DNA from: Burkholderiaceae bacterium
GTDB taxonomy: Bacteria; Pseudomonadota; Gammaproteobacteria; Burkholderiales; Burkholderiaceae_C
Direction: 5' to 3'
DNA: 47,956 nucleotides
Assembly (NCBI GenBank): GCA_004323695.1
Contig: SCRU01000160.1
Coordinates: forward strand, 1-47,956
A model generated the notes under the pieces. That model saw only the letters and a program-made list of their open reading frames with translations. It was not told where the DNA came from and made no database searches. Numbering within the stretch: position 1 is the first letter of the stretch; every line of letters starts with the position of its first letter. Made by a program: the position numbers and the translations under genes. Shown in pieces: positions 25,933 through 34,758 of this stretch.

Positions 25933-26730
25933 TTAAACGCCGAACAGGCGCTCGAAATTGGCGTTGGTGACCTGCGCGATGTGCTCCAGCGGCAGTTTCT
26001 TGAGCTCGGCCAGTTGCTTCGCCACGTAGGGGACGTAAGAAGGGTTGTTGGTTTTGCCGCGATATGGCACCGGCGCCAGGTACGGACTGTCGGTCTCGAT
26101 CAGGAGGCGGTCCAGTGGCACGAAGGCGGCCACGTCGCGCAAATCCTGGGCGTTCTTGAAGGTCAGGATGCCGGAAAACGAGATGTAGAAACCCAGGTCG
26201 AGTGCCGCCCTGGCCACCTGCGCCGTTTCGGTGAAGCAGTGGAAGACACCGCCGGCGCTGCTATCGCTGCCGTCTTCGCCCTCCTCGCGCAGGATCGCCA
26301 GCGTGTCCTGCGAGGCGTTGCGGGTGTGGATTACCAGCGGCTTGCGCGACGCGCGAGCCGCGCGGATGTGGGTGCGAAAGCGCCTGCGCTGCCAGTCCAG
26401 GTCGGCGACGGCGCGGCCGCCCTTGCGCTCCTCCATCTGGTAGTAGTCGAGCCCGGTCTCGCCAATGGCGACCACGCGCGGCAGGGCGGCGCGCTGCAAC
26501 AGATCCTGCAGCGTGGGTTCTTGCACGCCCTCGTTGTCGGGGTGCACGCCGACCGTGGCCCAGAAGTTGTCGTAACCCGTCGCCAGCGAATGCACAGTCC
26601 CGAATTCTTCCAGCGTGGTGCAGATGCACAAGGCCCGCTCCACCTGCGCCTGCGACATGGCCAGGCGTATCTCGTCCAGCCGGTCCAGCAACTCGGGAAA
26701 TGCCAGATGACAGTGCGAATCCGTGAACAT
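25933..26730 (-). CDS. TatD-family metal-dependent hydrolase / DNase
   Basis: 265-residue TatD/YcfH-family hydrolase with the (beta/alpha)8 metal site: H6 and H8 (TDSHCHL), a glutamate in [11 protein letters not shown], histidines in LVIHTRNA and FHCFTE, and an aspartate in IETDSPYL. Family members act as 3'-5' exonucleases on DNA or as D-aminoacyl-tRNA deacylase-like enzymes. It lies in the conserved tmk-holB-pilZ-tatD order, which is how the YcfH subtype usually appears. A dispersed repeat copy fills most of the gap between pilZ and this start. All metal ligands are present. Confidence 0.92.
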   Translation of the reverse strand: MFTDSHCHLAFPELLDRLDEIRLAMSQAQVERALCICTTLEEFGTVHSLATGYDNFWATVGVHPDNEGVQEPTLQDLLQRAALPRVVAIGETGLDYYQMEERKGGRAVADLDWQRRRFRTHIRAARASRKPLVIHTRNASQDTLAILREEGEDGSDSSAGGVFHCFTETAQVARAALDLGFYISFSGILTFKNAQDLRDVAAFVPLDRLLIETDSPYLAPVPYRGKTNNPSYVPYVAKQLAELKKLPLEHIAQVTNANFERLFGV

Positions 26731-26734
26731 TTTA

Positions 26735-26790
26735 GGGAAAATGGGCTGTAGCCCTTAACCAATAAAGGTTTTCAGCTACGACATGAATAG
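26735..26790 (-). repeat. Dispersed repeat copy between pilZ and tatD
   Basis: On the minus strand it runs from CTATTCATGTCGTAGCTG to GGGCTACAGCCCATTTT. Both ends match the dispersed element (ATAGCTgc... and gCGCTACAGCCtaTTTT), with the typical TTGGTTAAGG centre. It occupies nearly the whole 66-base intergenic gap and so forms part of the operon mRNA. GGGCT...AGCCC could pair as a short hairpin. Confidence 0.6.
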
Positions 26791-26796
26791 CGAAGA

Positions 26797-27159
26797 TCAA
26801 ACGGTTTGTGTCGCGCGGTCCGAGCCCAGATGCCCGCCCAGCATCTCCTCGATCTTGAGTTTGAGCAGGCGCGACTTCTCGTCGTGCGGAAACCGCACGC
26901 CCACGCCCTGGGTGCGGTTGCCGGACGGCTTGGCCGGCGCGACCCACGCCACCTTGCCGGCGACCGGGTAGCGCTGCGGATCGTCGGGCAGGGACAGCAG
27001 CACGTAGACGTCATCGCCCAGCTTGTACTCGCGCGCGGTCGGGATGAAGATGCCGCCCTCGCTGAACAGCGGAATATAGGCCGCGTACAGCGCCGCCTTT
27101 TCCTTGATGGCGAGCTGGATGACGCTGGGGCGGTGGCCTGATGACGGATTGGTACTCAT
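26797..27159 (-). CDS. pilZ: Type IV pilus-type PilZ domain protein
   Basis: 120-residue protein of the type IV pilus PilZ type. The fold is recognisable from IQLAIKEKAALYAAYIPLFSEGGIFIPT, LGDDVYVLLSLPD and KVAWVAPAKPSGNRTQGVGVRF. Like the original PilZ of pilus systems it lacks the RxxxR and D/NxSxxG motifs that bind c-di-GMP, so it probably acts through protein contacts in pilus assembly or motility. It sits between holB and tatD as in many gamma- and betaproteobacteria, 13 bases after holB. Confidence 0.9.
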   Translation of the reverse strand: MSTNPSSGHRPSVIQLAIKEKAALYAAYIPLFSEGGIFIPTAREYKLGDDVYVLLSLPDDPQRYPVAGKVAWVAPAKPSGNRTQGVGVRFPHDEKSRLLKLKIEEMLGGHLGSDRATQTV

Positions 27160-27172
27160 GCGATGGGTGGAC

Positions 27173-28168
27173 TCAAGGCTTTGAGTTTAGGGCCTTCCGG
27201 GCTTGGCTCACAAGCGCCTCGAGCATCAGCCCCGCATTCAAGGGGTGTTCCACCATGCCCGCGCTGCGCGCCAGTTCTTTCGACCACTGCGCCAATGCCG
27301 CAGTAGGCGTCGCCGGCAGATCCGCCGCGCTGAAGTAGCGCGGCGCGGCGCCGACACTTTGCGCCAGCAGGTCGTGACACAGCTTTTGCAGCGCGTCGAC
27401 GCCTTGCGCCGGTGTCCATCCGGCCAGTGCGCCCGCGTCGCCCCGCGCCACGGCGACGGGCAGTCGCGACCAGGCGATCAGGTCGAGTCCGCTGTGCTGC
27501 AGTTGCAGCGCGTCGTCGGGACGCCCGCCCGCCGCCCGCAACAGGCCTGCGGCTTGCACGACGCCCACACCCTGCTCTGCCAGCCACGCGAGCGCGGCGT
27601 CCTCGCGCGGCCACGCCATGGTGTGCGCCAGGCAGCGGCTGTGAATAGTGGGCAGCAACTGGTGCGCAGCTTCGCTGGCCAGCACGAACCGCACATCGCC
27701 GGGCGGTTCTTCCAGCGTCTTGAGCAGCGCGTTCGCCGTGACGTGGTTCATGCGCTCGGCCGGGTACACCAGCACGGCCTTGCCGCGGCCGCGCGCGCTG
27801 GTGCGCTGCGAGAACTCGACCGCATCGCGCATCGCGTCAATCCGGATCTCGCGGCTGGGCTTGCGTTTTTTCGCGTCGATTTCCGTCTGCGCCTTCTCGC
27901 CGAGCGGCCAGCCCAGCGTCATCATCACGGTCTCGGGCATCAGCACGCACAGGTCGGCATGGGTGCGCACCCCGATCGCGTGGCAGCTGCCGCACCGACC
28001 GCAGGCGCCCTGCGGCGTGGGCGTCTCGCACAGCCAGGCCTGGCTCAGTTCCAGCGCCAGACGGTATTGCCCCAGACCCGATGGCCCCTGCAGCAGCCAG
28101 GCGTGGCCGCGCTGCGCCAGCAGCGTGGTGAGCTGCTGCTGCAGCCAGGGCGCGAGCCGCTCGCTCAT
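27173..28168 (-). CDS. holB: DNA polymerase III subunit delta'
   Basis: 331-residue clamp-loader subunit of the DNA polymerase III holoenzyme. It keeps the AAA+ layout: [15 protein letters not shown] in place of a Walker A, where the usual lysine is glutamine as expected for the non-ATP-binding delta' subunit; a zinc-binding cysteine cluster ([16 protein letters not shown]); [10 protein letters not shown]; and [19 protein letters not shown], the sensor and SRC region. The ATG at 28168 overlaps the tmk stop (ATGA), so the genes are coupled; the open frame beyond it overlaps tmk and was not used. Confidence 0.93.
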   Translation of the reverse strand: MSERLAPWLQQQLTTLLAQRGHAWLLQGPSGLGQYRLALELSQAWLCETPTPQGACGRCGSCHAIGVRTHADLCVLMPETVMMTLGWPLGEKAQTEIDAKKRKPSREIRIDAMRDAVEFSQRTSARGRGKAVLVYPAERMNHVTANALLKTLEEPPGDVRFVLASEAAHQLLPTIHSRCLAHTMAWPREDAALAWLAEQGVGVVQAAGLLRAAGGRPDDALQLQHSGLDLIAWSRLPVAVARGDAGALAGWTPAQGVDALQKLCHDLLAQSVGAAPRYFSAADLPATPTAALAQWSKELARSAGMVEHPLNAGLMLEALVSQARKALNSKP

Positions 28169-28845
28169 GCAGTTTCGGGCCCGGCGAGCGTACTGTTGGC
28201 GAGCCAGCCCCGGCGCACCACGGCGCGGGTGATCTGCTCCCACACCGCGTGCCGGTCACCGGCCGCGTCGATGCGCGCAAAACGTCCGGGCGCCTGCGCC
28301 GCGCGCAGCGCATAAGCTTGGGCGACGCGACGGAAAAACTCGACCGGCTGGGCTTCGAACCGGTCGGGCACGCGCGCGCCGGACAGGCGCTCGGCCGCGA
28401 CCTCGGGCGCCAGGTCGAACCACAGCGTCATGTCCGGTTGAAGGATGGAATCACCCTGAAGCCCTTTCCCGGACTGGACCCACCGCTCCAGAACCGATAG
28501 CACCTCCAGATCGAAGCCGCGCCCGCCGCCCTGGTAGGCAAAGGTCGCGTCGGTAAAGCGGTCGCACAGCACCACGTCGCCGCGCGCCAGCGCGGATTCG
28601 ATCACTCTTGTGAGATGGTCGCGCCGCGCCGCAAAGATCAGCAGCGCCTCGGTCAGCGCGTCCATCGGATCGTTCAGCACCAGGGTGCGCAGCTTCTCGG
28701 CCAGCGGCGTGCCGCCCGGCTCACGGGTCTGCGTGACCGCCCTGCCGTGGGCGCGAAAGGCTGCGGCCAGCGCCTCGATGTGGGTCGACTTGCCGGCGCC
28801 GTCGATGCCTTCGAAGCTGATGAAAATGCCGCCCCTGCTGCTCAT
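28165..28845 (-). CDS. tmk: Thymidylate kinase
   Basis: 226-residue dTMP kinase, phosphorylating dTMP to dTDP with ATP for DNA synthesis. P-loop [11 protein letters not shown], the DR-x motif [32 protein letters not shown] and the lid region [12 protein letters not shown] are all present. It overlaps mltG upstream and holB downstream by four bases each (ATGA), the usual conserved cluster. Intact and of normal length. Confidence 0.96.
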   Translation of the reverse strand: MSSRGGIFISFEGIDGAGKSTHIEALAAAFRAHGRAVTQTREPGGTPLAEKLRTLVLNDPMDALTEALLIFAARRDHLTRVIESALARGDVVLCDRFTDATFAYQGGGRGFDLEVLSVLERWVQSGKGLQGDSILQPDMTLWFDLAPEVAAERLSGARVPDRFEAQPVEFFRRVAQAYALRAAQAPGRFARIDAAGDRHAVWEQITRAVVRRGWLANSTLAGPETA

Positions 28846-29852
28846 TCGCCGTGGCCTTTTTGATATTTGTTCACCGCCCGATTGTGCTCGTCCAGCGAGG
28901 TGCTGAACTCGCTGGAGCCGTCACCGCGCGCCACGAAATACAGGGCCTTGGTCGTGGCGGGGTGCAGCGCGGCAATCAGTGCGGCGTCGCCCGGCATCGC
29001 GATCGGGGTCGGCGGCAGGCCCACACGGGTGTAGGTGTTCCAGGGCGTGTCCGTCTGCAGGTCGCGTTTGTGCAGGGTACCGTCGAACTTGTCGCCCAGG
29101 CCGAAGATGACGGTAGGGTCGGTCTGCAGCGGCATGCCCAGACGCAGCCGGTTGCAAAACACCCCGGCGATCATTGCGCGATCGGCGGCCTGGCCGGTTT
29201 CCTTCTCCACGATGCTGGCCAGGATCAGGGCCTGGTCGGGGGTGGTGATCGGCAGGCCGGGTGCGCGCCCGGCCCAGGCTGCCGCGAGCCGGGTGTCCAT
29301 CAGCCGCATCGCGCGCCGGAGCACGGCCAGGTCGCTGCTGCCCTTGGCGTAGTTGTAGGTGTCCGGGTAGAACCGGCCTTGCGGGCTGACACCCGGGCGC
29401 CCCAGCAGCGCCATGATGGCGTCGTCCGTGAGTCCCTGCGTGTCCGGCTTGAGCTGCTCGGCCTTGGCCAGCGCGGCGCGGACCTGCGCAAAGGTCCAGC
29501 CATCCACCAGGGTCACCTGGCGCAGTGTCTCTTCGCCGCGCACCAGCATGCGCAGAATGCTGCGCGGCGTTGCGCCAGGCGTGATTTCGTAGCTGCCCGC
29601 CCTGATTTTGCGCGCCTGGCCGGAGAGCCGGAACCACAAGAACAGCGCCTGGGGGGGGATCTGCACACCGGCGTCCGCCACCGCCTGCGCCACACCGCGC
29701 GGAGTCGTGCCGGGCTCGATCGACAGGTCCAGGCTGGTCGCGCCGGGTGCGAGCCGGGCACGGTCGAACGACACCGGATGGTGCAGCCACCAGGCGCCCC
29801 CGCCGGCGACCAGCAGCAGCAAAACAACGAGTCCGACCAACAATCGACGCAC
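28842..29852 (-). CDS. mltG: Endolytic murein transglycosylase
   Basis: 336-residue inner-membrane lytic transglycosylase that cuts nascent glycan strands and thereby ends peptidoglycan polymerisation. One N-terminal membrane helix (about 4-22), a LysM-like region ([20 protein letters not shown]...[26 protein letters not shown]), then the YceG domain with EGRFYPDTY-type [10 protein letters not shown], the catalytic glutamate in [10 protein letters not shown], and [12 protein letters not shown]...[16 protein letters not shown]. It is the first gene of the mltG-tmk-holB-pilZ-tatD-ankyrin operon and is divergent from ygfZ with only 31 bases between the starts. Confidence 0.94.
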   Translation of the reverse strand: MRRLLVGLVVLLLLVAGGGAWWLHHPVSFDRARLAPGATSLDLSIEPGTTPRGVAQAVADAGVQIPPQALFLWFRLSGQARKIRAGSYEITPGATPRSILRMLVRGEETLRQVTLVDGWTFAQVRAALAKAEQLKPDTQGLTDDAIMALLGRPGVSPQGRFYPDTYNYAKGSSDLAVLRRAMRLMDTRLAAAWAGRAPGLPITTPDQALILASIVEKETGQAADRAMIAGVFCNRLRLGMPLQTDPTVIFGLGDKFDGTLHKRDLQTDTPWNTYTRVGLPPTPIAMPGDAALIAALHPATTKALYFVARGDGSSEFSTSLDEHNRAVNKYQKGHGE

Positions 29853-29883
29853 AGCCCTACCGCCCCGTGGAAATCATCCGGGC

Positions 29884-30864
29884 ATGATAATTCAGGCTAT
29901 GACCGCTTCGTTCTCCCTCCCCGCCGCCCCGGCGGCGGATTCCTCCAATGCACCGCTGCTGAATGGGGTTTCTGCCCTGCCCGATCTGGGCGTGATCCGG
30001 GTCGTGGGCGAAGACGCCGCCACCTTCCTGCACGGCCAACTGACCCAGGATTTCCTGCAGTTGGGCCCGCTCGAGGCGCGGCTGGCGGCGTTTTGTTCGG
30101 CCAAGGGGCGCATGCAGGCCAGCTTCATCGGGTTCAGGCGGGCGCCGGACGACATCCTGCTGGTCTGCAGCCGCGACCTGCTCGCACCCACGCTCAAACG
30201 CCTGTCCATGTTCGTGCTGCGTGCCAAGGCGAGGTTGACCGATGCGAGCGCCGATTTCAGTCTGTTCGGATTGGCCGGAGATGCTGCAAAAAACGTAGCG
30301 GACTTGAGCTGCCACGCCTGGGTCAAAAGCGATTTAGGTTCTGCAAACGTCGTTGCTTTATACCCGGCGAACGGCCAGCCGCGCGCGCTGTGGGTCTCGC
30401 CCGCGGGCGAGCCCGGGCCGGCCGGCGCGCCGCTCGCCGCCGCCCTGTGGCAGTGGAGCGAAGTGCGCAGCGGCATCGTGACCCTGACCAGCCCGTTGAT
30501 CGACGCCTTCGTGCCGCAAATGCTCAATTACGAGTCGATTGGCGGCGTCAGCTTCAAAAAGGGCTGCTATCCGGGCCAGGAGGTGGTGGCGCGCAGCCAG
30601 TTCCGCGGAACCCTCAAGCGCCGTGCTTATCTGGTGCATTGCGCGGTTTCGCCTGCGGTTGGTCAGGAGGTCTTTCACAGCGCCGACCCGTCGCAGCCCT
30701 GCGGTCTGGTGGCCCAGGCGGCGCCCGCGCCGAGCGGGGGCTTTGATGCACTGGCGTCGCTGCAGATCAGCGCGACCGAATCGGGGATCTTGCATTTGGG
30801 CGAACCGGGTGGGCCTGCATTGCAATTGCAGCCCCTGCCCTATCCGCTGCTGCACGATATTTAG
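29884..30864 (+). CDS. ygfZ: YgfZ/GcvT-type folate-binding protein
   Basis: About 326-residue folate-dependent protein involved in assembly or repair of iron-sulfur enzymes. The diagnostic motif K226-G-C-Y-P-G-Q-E is present in SFKKGCYPGQEVVAR; the N-terminal half has GEDAATFLHGQLTQDF and CSAKGRMQASF. The start is uncertain: ATG 29884 has GGAAA at a fair distance, and ATG 29899 would remove five residues. Residues about 132-160 (AGDAAKNVADLSCHAWVKSDLG) are encoded by unusually AT-rich sequence with a possible dispersed-repeat end. It converges on the penicillin-binding protein gene with a 7-base gap. Confidence 0.9.
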   Translation: MIIQAMTASFSLPAAPAADSSNAPLLNGVSALPDLGVIRVVGEDAATFLHGQLTQDFLQLGPLEARLAAFCSAKGRMQASFIGFRRAPDDILLVCSRDLLAPTLKRLSMFVLRAKARLTDASADFSLFGLAGDAAKNVADLSCHAWVKSDLGSANVVALYPANGQPRALWVSPAGEPGPAGAPLAAALWQWSEVRSGIVTLTSPLIDAFVPQMLNYESIGGVSFKKGCYPGQEVVARSQFRGTLKRRAYLVHCAVSPAVGQEVFHSADPSQPCGLVAQAAPAPSGGFDALASLQISATESGILHLGEPGGPALQLQPLPYPLLHDI

Positions 30865-30871
30865 GCCGCTC

Positions 30872-33865
30872 TTACCGGCAAGCCGGCTCTTGTGACCCGT
30901 CGCCGGACTCCGCCGCCATCGCATGCACCACGGGCGCGATGGATTTGAGGAACCGGACCGCCAGCGCGCTGGTGAAGGTATAGCGCGCGGCATAGGGTTC
31001 GTGCACGTAGGCGGTGATGGTGCCAAACAGGTGCTGGCCGACAAAGAACACGAAGGTGGCCGAGCGGTTCACGCGCAGCGAGTCGAGCAAACGACCGCCC
31101 GGTCCGTAGCTTGCCAGACGTTGGTCGCCAGTGCCGGTCTTGCCACCGGCCGCCTCGGCAAAGGCGCCGCGCAAGCCGACGGCGGTGCCGCCATTCACCA
31201 CATCCTGCAGCGAGCGCCGCACTACCGTGGCAATCTCGGGCGCGAACAGGCGCCGCTGCGGCGGTGCCTGGACTGCGAAGCGTGTTTCATACGGTGTCCC
31301 GACGGCGAAATCCAGACTGCGCAGCGATTCCATCGGCCGATCCATTCCATCGCTCACGATCAGCCCCATCAGTTGCGCGAGCGACGCGGGGCGGTCGCCG
31401 GACGCGCCGATGGCAGTGGCGAGCGACGGCGTGAGGTTCTGGAACGGGTAGCCGAGCCGGCGCCAGTCCTTGCCGATGCGCTCGAACGCGACGATCTCCA
31501 ACTGGTGCCGGATACGGTCCGTCTGGGCGGCACGCTCGCTCGGGCGCCGCAGCCAGGCGTAAACCTCCTGGCGCACGACGGCGCTGCCGTCGAGCAACTG
31601 CTGCAGCGATTCTTTTGGATGCACCCGCAACTGCCCGACCAGCCACAGCGCGAGCGGATGCACATGCGCCAGGTAGCCGCGGTCCTGCAGCGAAAACTTG
31701 TCGATACCGTATTTCAGGTAAAGGCGCCCGATCTCGTCATCCGACAGCGGTGGGCCGGCCAGGCGCTGGCGCATTTCACGCCCGAATTGCGTCTGGTCCA
31801 GCGATGGATCGACACTGCGCAGCGCCACCGCCAGCGCCACCGGCGTTACACGCCGGTCCTTGAACATCACGTCCAGCGCCTGGTCCACTGTCTTGCCCTG
31901 GTACTGGTGGTAAAAACGCCGCATGAAGGTGGTGCTCTCCTGATCGACAAAGCGTGCCAGGTAGGCGCGCCGCTGCGGCGAGGCAGGGTTGGCCATCCAC
32001 TGGTCCACATCCGGCTCGGCCTGGTGGATTTCATAGCGCACGATGTCACGCATGAGCCGCACAAAGACCAGGTTGACCGAATTCTGGAATCCCACGCGAA
32101 CGGTGAAATCGCGCGTGTTCTCCGAAGGGTCGAAATTGTCGAAGCTTTGCAGGCCGCCCCCCGTGGCGAATGCCTCGCTCGGGTCACCCGAGTACTGACG
32201 CTCCATGGCCGCTTCCAGCATGGTCTGCAGGCTGGCGCCCGGATTGCTCGAGAGGTAGTCGACGGCCCAGCGGCTCAGCACGTCATTCGGGGAGATCGGC
32301 ATGCGGTGCAGTTGCGCGGGCGTCAGGCTGGCCAGCCGCTGGTGCAGCGTGTCGATGATCTCCAGATAGGTCACGAGGGTGCGCAGCTTGGCGGTGGAGC
32401 CCAGGTTGAGGCGCGCGCCACTGTTGATGTCGAACGGCTGGTCCACGCTGTCCGCCTGCACGCGCAGCAGATTGGCATCGCCGCGCGCCTGGTACAGCGC
32501 GACGCTGAATGTCAGGCGGCCCGGGTCGTCGCCAGGCTGCAGCATGTCGTGGCCATACAGGCCGGCGGCGCGGGCGCCTTCCGGGGTGCGCACCTGCTGC
32601 AGCGCGGTCGTGATGGCTTGCTGGGCCGCCTGGTCGATGGTGCTGCCGGCGGCGAGATCGATTCGGTCCAGGTGGTACAGCGAGTCCACGCCGAGCAGCG
32701 CCGACAGGTTCGCGCGCAGATGGGTAACCGCCTTGAGTTCGACGAAAGATTCGCTGGCCTGGGGCGCTGCCGCGCGGTCCTGCTGCAGTTGCACCGCGAG
32801 GGCTGCATCGCGCAGGCTGGCCGGGATGACTCCCGCGCGCGCCAGCAGGTGCAGGTATTGATCGGTCAAGGTGTTGAGCGCCGCGGGATTCTGCAGCAGG
32901 TAGTAGGAGGGGCGGCGCTGCGCGATCATCAAGGACAGCGCTTCCTTGTACGCATGCGCCTGCCGCGCCGGGACGACGGGCCCGGCCCCGTTGCGGAGCA
33001 ACTGGTTGACCTGGCCAAAATCGGCGCCATACCAGGTCCAGAGGCCATCGCCGATGCCCTGCACCTCGCCGTGCCAGCTGCTCCCCGACAGTGGCACGGT
33101 GTTCAGGTAGTCCAGCACGATTTGCTCGCGCCACGGCAGCGTGTTCTCGCCGCCCAGGTAGGCGCGCACCGAGGCGCTGGCCATCTGGCGAAGCTTATCG
33201 GCGCCCGTTGCGGTCTCGCCGCCCGAGGAATGCCGGTATTTCTCGATTTGCGTCGCCAGCGTGCTGCCGCCGGGCGCGGCGTGGCCACTGGCAAACAGGT
33301 GCAGCACCTGATCCAGGCCGGCGTGGGCGAAACGGCGCCAGTCGATCGCCGGATTGCGCTGCGGATACTCGGGGTCCAGCAGATTCCGGTTCTCGATGAA
33401 CAGCAGGCTGCGCACCAGTACTGGCGGCACGGCCTGGAAGCTGCTGTAAACCCGCTGCGGAAAGCGCCTCATGTACAGCGTGCGGCCATTGCAGTCCGAC
33501 AATTCCAGTCCCGCCTGGTTCTTTTCCCGGTACGGGGTGAACAGGCCGTCATCGATCATGCCGATCATGCCGGGCGACATGCGGGCCTGGTCGGCAATGG
33601 CAAAGCCCTGCTGCTCCAGTCGCGTGGTGAAGACCGGCAACTGCGCATAGCCCAGGCGCTCGTCGTAGGGGCCCGGACCAGGAAAGCGGATCGCGTCGCT
33701 CGGGCCTGGAGCGACCTTGGCGGTGAGCTTCCTGCCGAACTGCGCCAGTTGGCGCGCCTGCCAGCGCGAAGTGTCCATTTCCGTGGACACCAGGTAATAA
33801 ACGCCGTAGGCGAGCGCGCAGATCGCGCCCAGCACGACGTACTTGACCCACCCGCGTTGCGCCAC
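30872..33865 (-). CDS. Divergent class A penicillin-binding protein (GT51 transglycosylase - transpeptidase)
   Basis: 997-residue inner-membrane protein: one membrane helix (about 5-25), a GT51 glycosyltransferase domain (about 130-350), then a penicillin-binding transpeptidase domain with S490-T-A-K493 and K909-T-G-T. The glycosyltransferase keeps the catalytic E158 (FIENRNLLDP) and GGSTLATQIEK. It departs from the usual ED-x-x-F-x-x-H-x-G and R-K-x-x-E signatures, so activity may be altered. A GTG start at 33865 is chosen because GAGGGGAGG lies just upstream; the ATG at 33958 would overlap the preceding gene. It is probably co-transcribed with the thioesterase-GNAT and esterase genes, with a 25-base gap. 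It polymerises and cross-links murein or handles a special cell-wall task. Confidence 0.88.
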   Translation of the reverse strand: MAQRGWVKYVVLGAICALAYGVYYLVSTEMDTSRWQARQLAQFGRKLTAKVAPGPSDAIRFPGPGPYDERLGYAQLPVFTTRLEQQGFAIADQARMSPGMIGMIDDGLFTPYREKNQAGLELSDCNGRTLYMRRFPQRVYSSFQAVPPVLVRSLLFIENRNLLDPEYPQRNPAIDWRRFAHAGLDQVLHLFASGHAAPGGSTLATQIEKYRHSSGGETATGADKLRQMASASVRAYLGGENTLPWREQIVLDYLNTVPLSGSSWHGEVQGIGDGLWTWYGADFGQVNQLLRNGAGPVVPARQAHAYKEALSLMIAQRRPSYYLLQNPAALNTLTDQYLHLLARAGVIPASLRDAALAVQLQQDRAAAPQASESFVELKAVTHLRANLSALLGVDSLYHLDRIDLAAGSTIDQAAQQAITTALQQVRTPEGARAAGLYGHDMLQPGDDPGRLTFSVALYQARGDANLLRVQADSVDQPFDINSGARLNLGSTAKLRTLVTYLEIIDTLHQRLASLTPAQLHRMPISPNDVLSRWAVDYLSSNPGASLQTMLEAAMERQYSGDPSEAFATGGGLQSFDNFDPSENTRDFTVRVGFQNSVNLVFVRLMRDIVRYEIHQAEPDVDQWMANPASPQRRAYLARFVDQESTTFMRRFYHQYQGKTVDQALDVMFKDRRVTPVALAVALRSVDPSLDQTQFGREMRQRLAGPPLSDDEIGRLYLKYGIDKFSLQDRGYLAHVHPLALWLVGQLRVHPKESLQQLLDGSAVVRQEVYAWLRRPSERAAQTDRIRHQLEIVAFERIGKDWRRLGYPFQNLTPSLATAIGASGDRPASLAQLMGLIVSDGMDRPMESLRSLDFAVGTPYETRFAVQAPPQRRLFAPEIATVVRRSLQDVVNGGTAVGLRGAFAEAAGGKTGTGDQRLASYGPGGRLLDSLRVNRSATFVFFVGQHLFGTITAYVHEPYAARYTFTSALAVRFLKSIAPVVHAMAAESGDGSQEPACR

Positions 33866-33890
33866 CTGACAGCCTCCCCTCAGACAAACA

Positions 33891-34748
33891 TCACAGCGGC
33901 TTGAACATTTCCACGTGAGCAATACCGACTTCGTCGAACGGATCGCCGCGCACAGCATAACCGGCCCGTGTGTAGAACCCCTCGGCGCTGCGCTGGGCGT
34001 GCAACAGCACCTCGCGGTCGCCGCGCTCGCGCGCCGAATCCGTCAGGGCCTGCAGTACGCGCTGGCCCAGTTGTGAGCCGCGCAGCGCACGATCCACCGC
34101 CATGCGGCCGATCTGGCCCACACCCGGCGCGCACCTGGTCAGCCTGCCGGTGGCGACCGGCAGGCCCAGGCGGTTGTAGGCGACCGCGTGCAACGCGGCA
34201 CCGTCCGCGTCGTCCACTTCCATTTCACGGGGAATGCGCTGCTCCTGCACAAACACCGCGGTGCGCACCCGGGCAGCATCGCGCCCCAGTTCGCTCCAGC
34301 GACCGGTCTTCAGGTTGACCACGTCCTGCCCCGCTTCGAACCCGGCCAGAACGTCGCGCAGCGCGGGCGGAACCGGCCGGGAGGTCTGCGTGGCCGGATC
34401 GGCAAACACATACACGAGCTCACCGGAGATGAGCAGCGCGTCGCCGCGGAAAATGGCGCCCTGAAACAGCATCGACGAATTGCCCACGCGCGCGCATTTC
34501 ATCGCGACGTCGAGCTGATCCTCGATCCGGGCCGATGCGTGAAACTCGACGGTGGCCTTTTTCACGTACAGATCGCCTTGCAACTGGTGCATGGCATCCT
34601 CGTAGGGCAAGGCCAGCGCGCGCCAGTAATCGGCAATGGCGGTGTCGAAGTACATCAGGTAGTGCGCGTTGAAGACGATTTTCTGCATGTCCACCTCGGC
34701 CCAGCGCACGCGCAGCCGATGCGAAAAACGGAAGTCCTGTCGATTCAT
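33891..34748 (-). CDS. Fusion: YbgC-type acyl-CoA thioesterase - GNAT acetyltransferase
   Basis: 285-residue two-domain protein. Residues 1-140 are a hotdog-fold thioesterase of the YbgC/4HBT type (RVRWAEVDMQKIVFNAHYLMYFDTAIADYW), with an aspartate after the NAHYLMYF helix. Residues about 150-285 are a GNAT N-acyltransferase (TAVFVQEQRIPREMEVDDADGAALHAVAYN, IGRMAVDRALRGSQLGQRVLQAL as acetyl-CoA site, AEGFYTRAGYAVRGDPFDEVGIAHVEM), close to the ElaA-like group. The pairing suggests hydrolysis and transfer of acyl groups in one protein, though substrates are unknown. The ATG at 34748 lies 10 bases after the esterase stop. There is no frame break at the junction. Confidence 0.88.
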   Translation of the reverse strand: MNRQDFRFSHRLRVRWAEVDMQKIVFNAHYLMYFDTAIADYWRALALPYEDAMHQLQGDLYVKKATVEFHASARIEDQLDVAMKCARVGNSSMLFQGAIFRGDALLISGELVYVFADPATQTSRPVPPALRDVLAGFEAGQDVVNLKTGRWSELGRDAARVRTAVFVQEQRIPREMEVDDADGAALHAVAYNRLGLPVATGRLTRCAPGVGQIGRMAVDRALRGSQLGQRVLQALTDSARERGDREVLLHAQRSAEGFYTRAGYAVRGDPFDEVGIAHVEMFKPL

Positions 34749-34758
34749 GGTGTGTCCG

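Noticed and set aside
28851-30746. 631-codon plus-strand frame across mltG and ygfZ
   Set aside because: It is out of frame with ygfZ and antisense to mltG, with low-complexity composition. The known proteins explain the region.
30923-33904. 993-codon open frame on the plus strand opposite the penicillin-binding protein gene
   Set aside because: It mirrors the real gene in GC-rich DNA; the translation is rich in Arg/His/Gln with no family motifs, while the minus strand has intact STAK and KTGT motifs.
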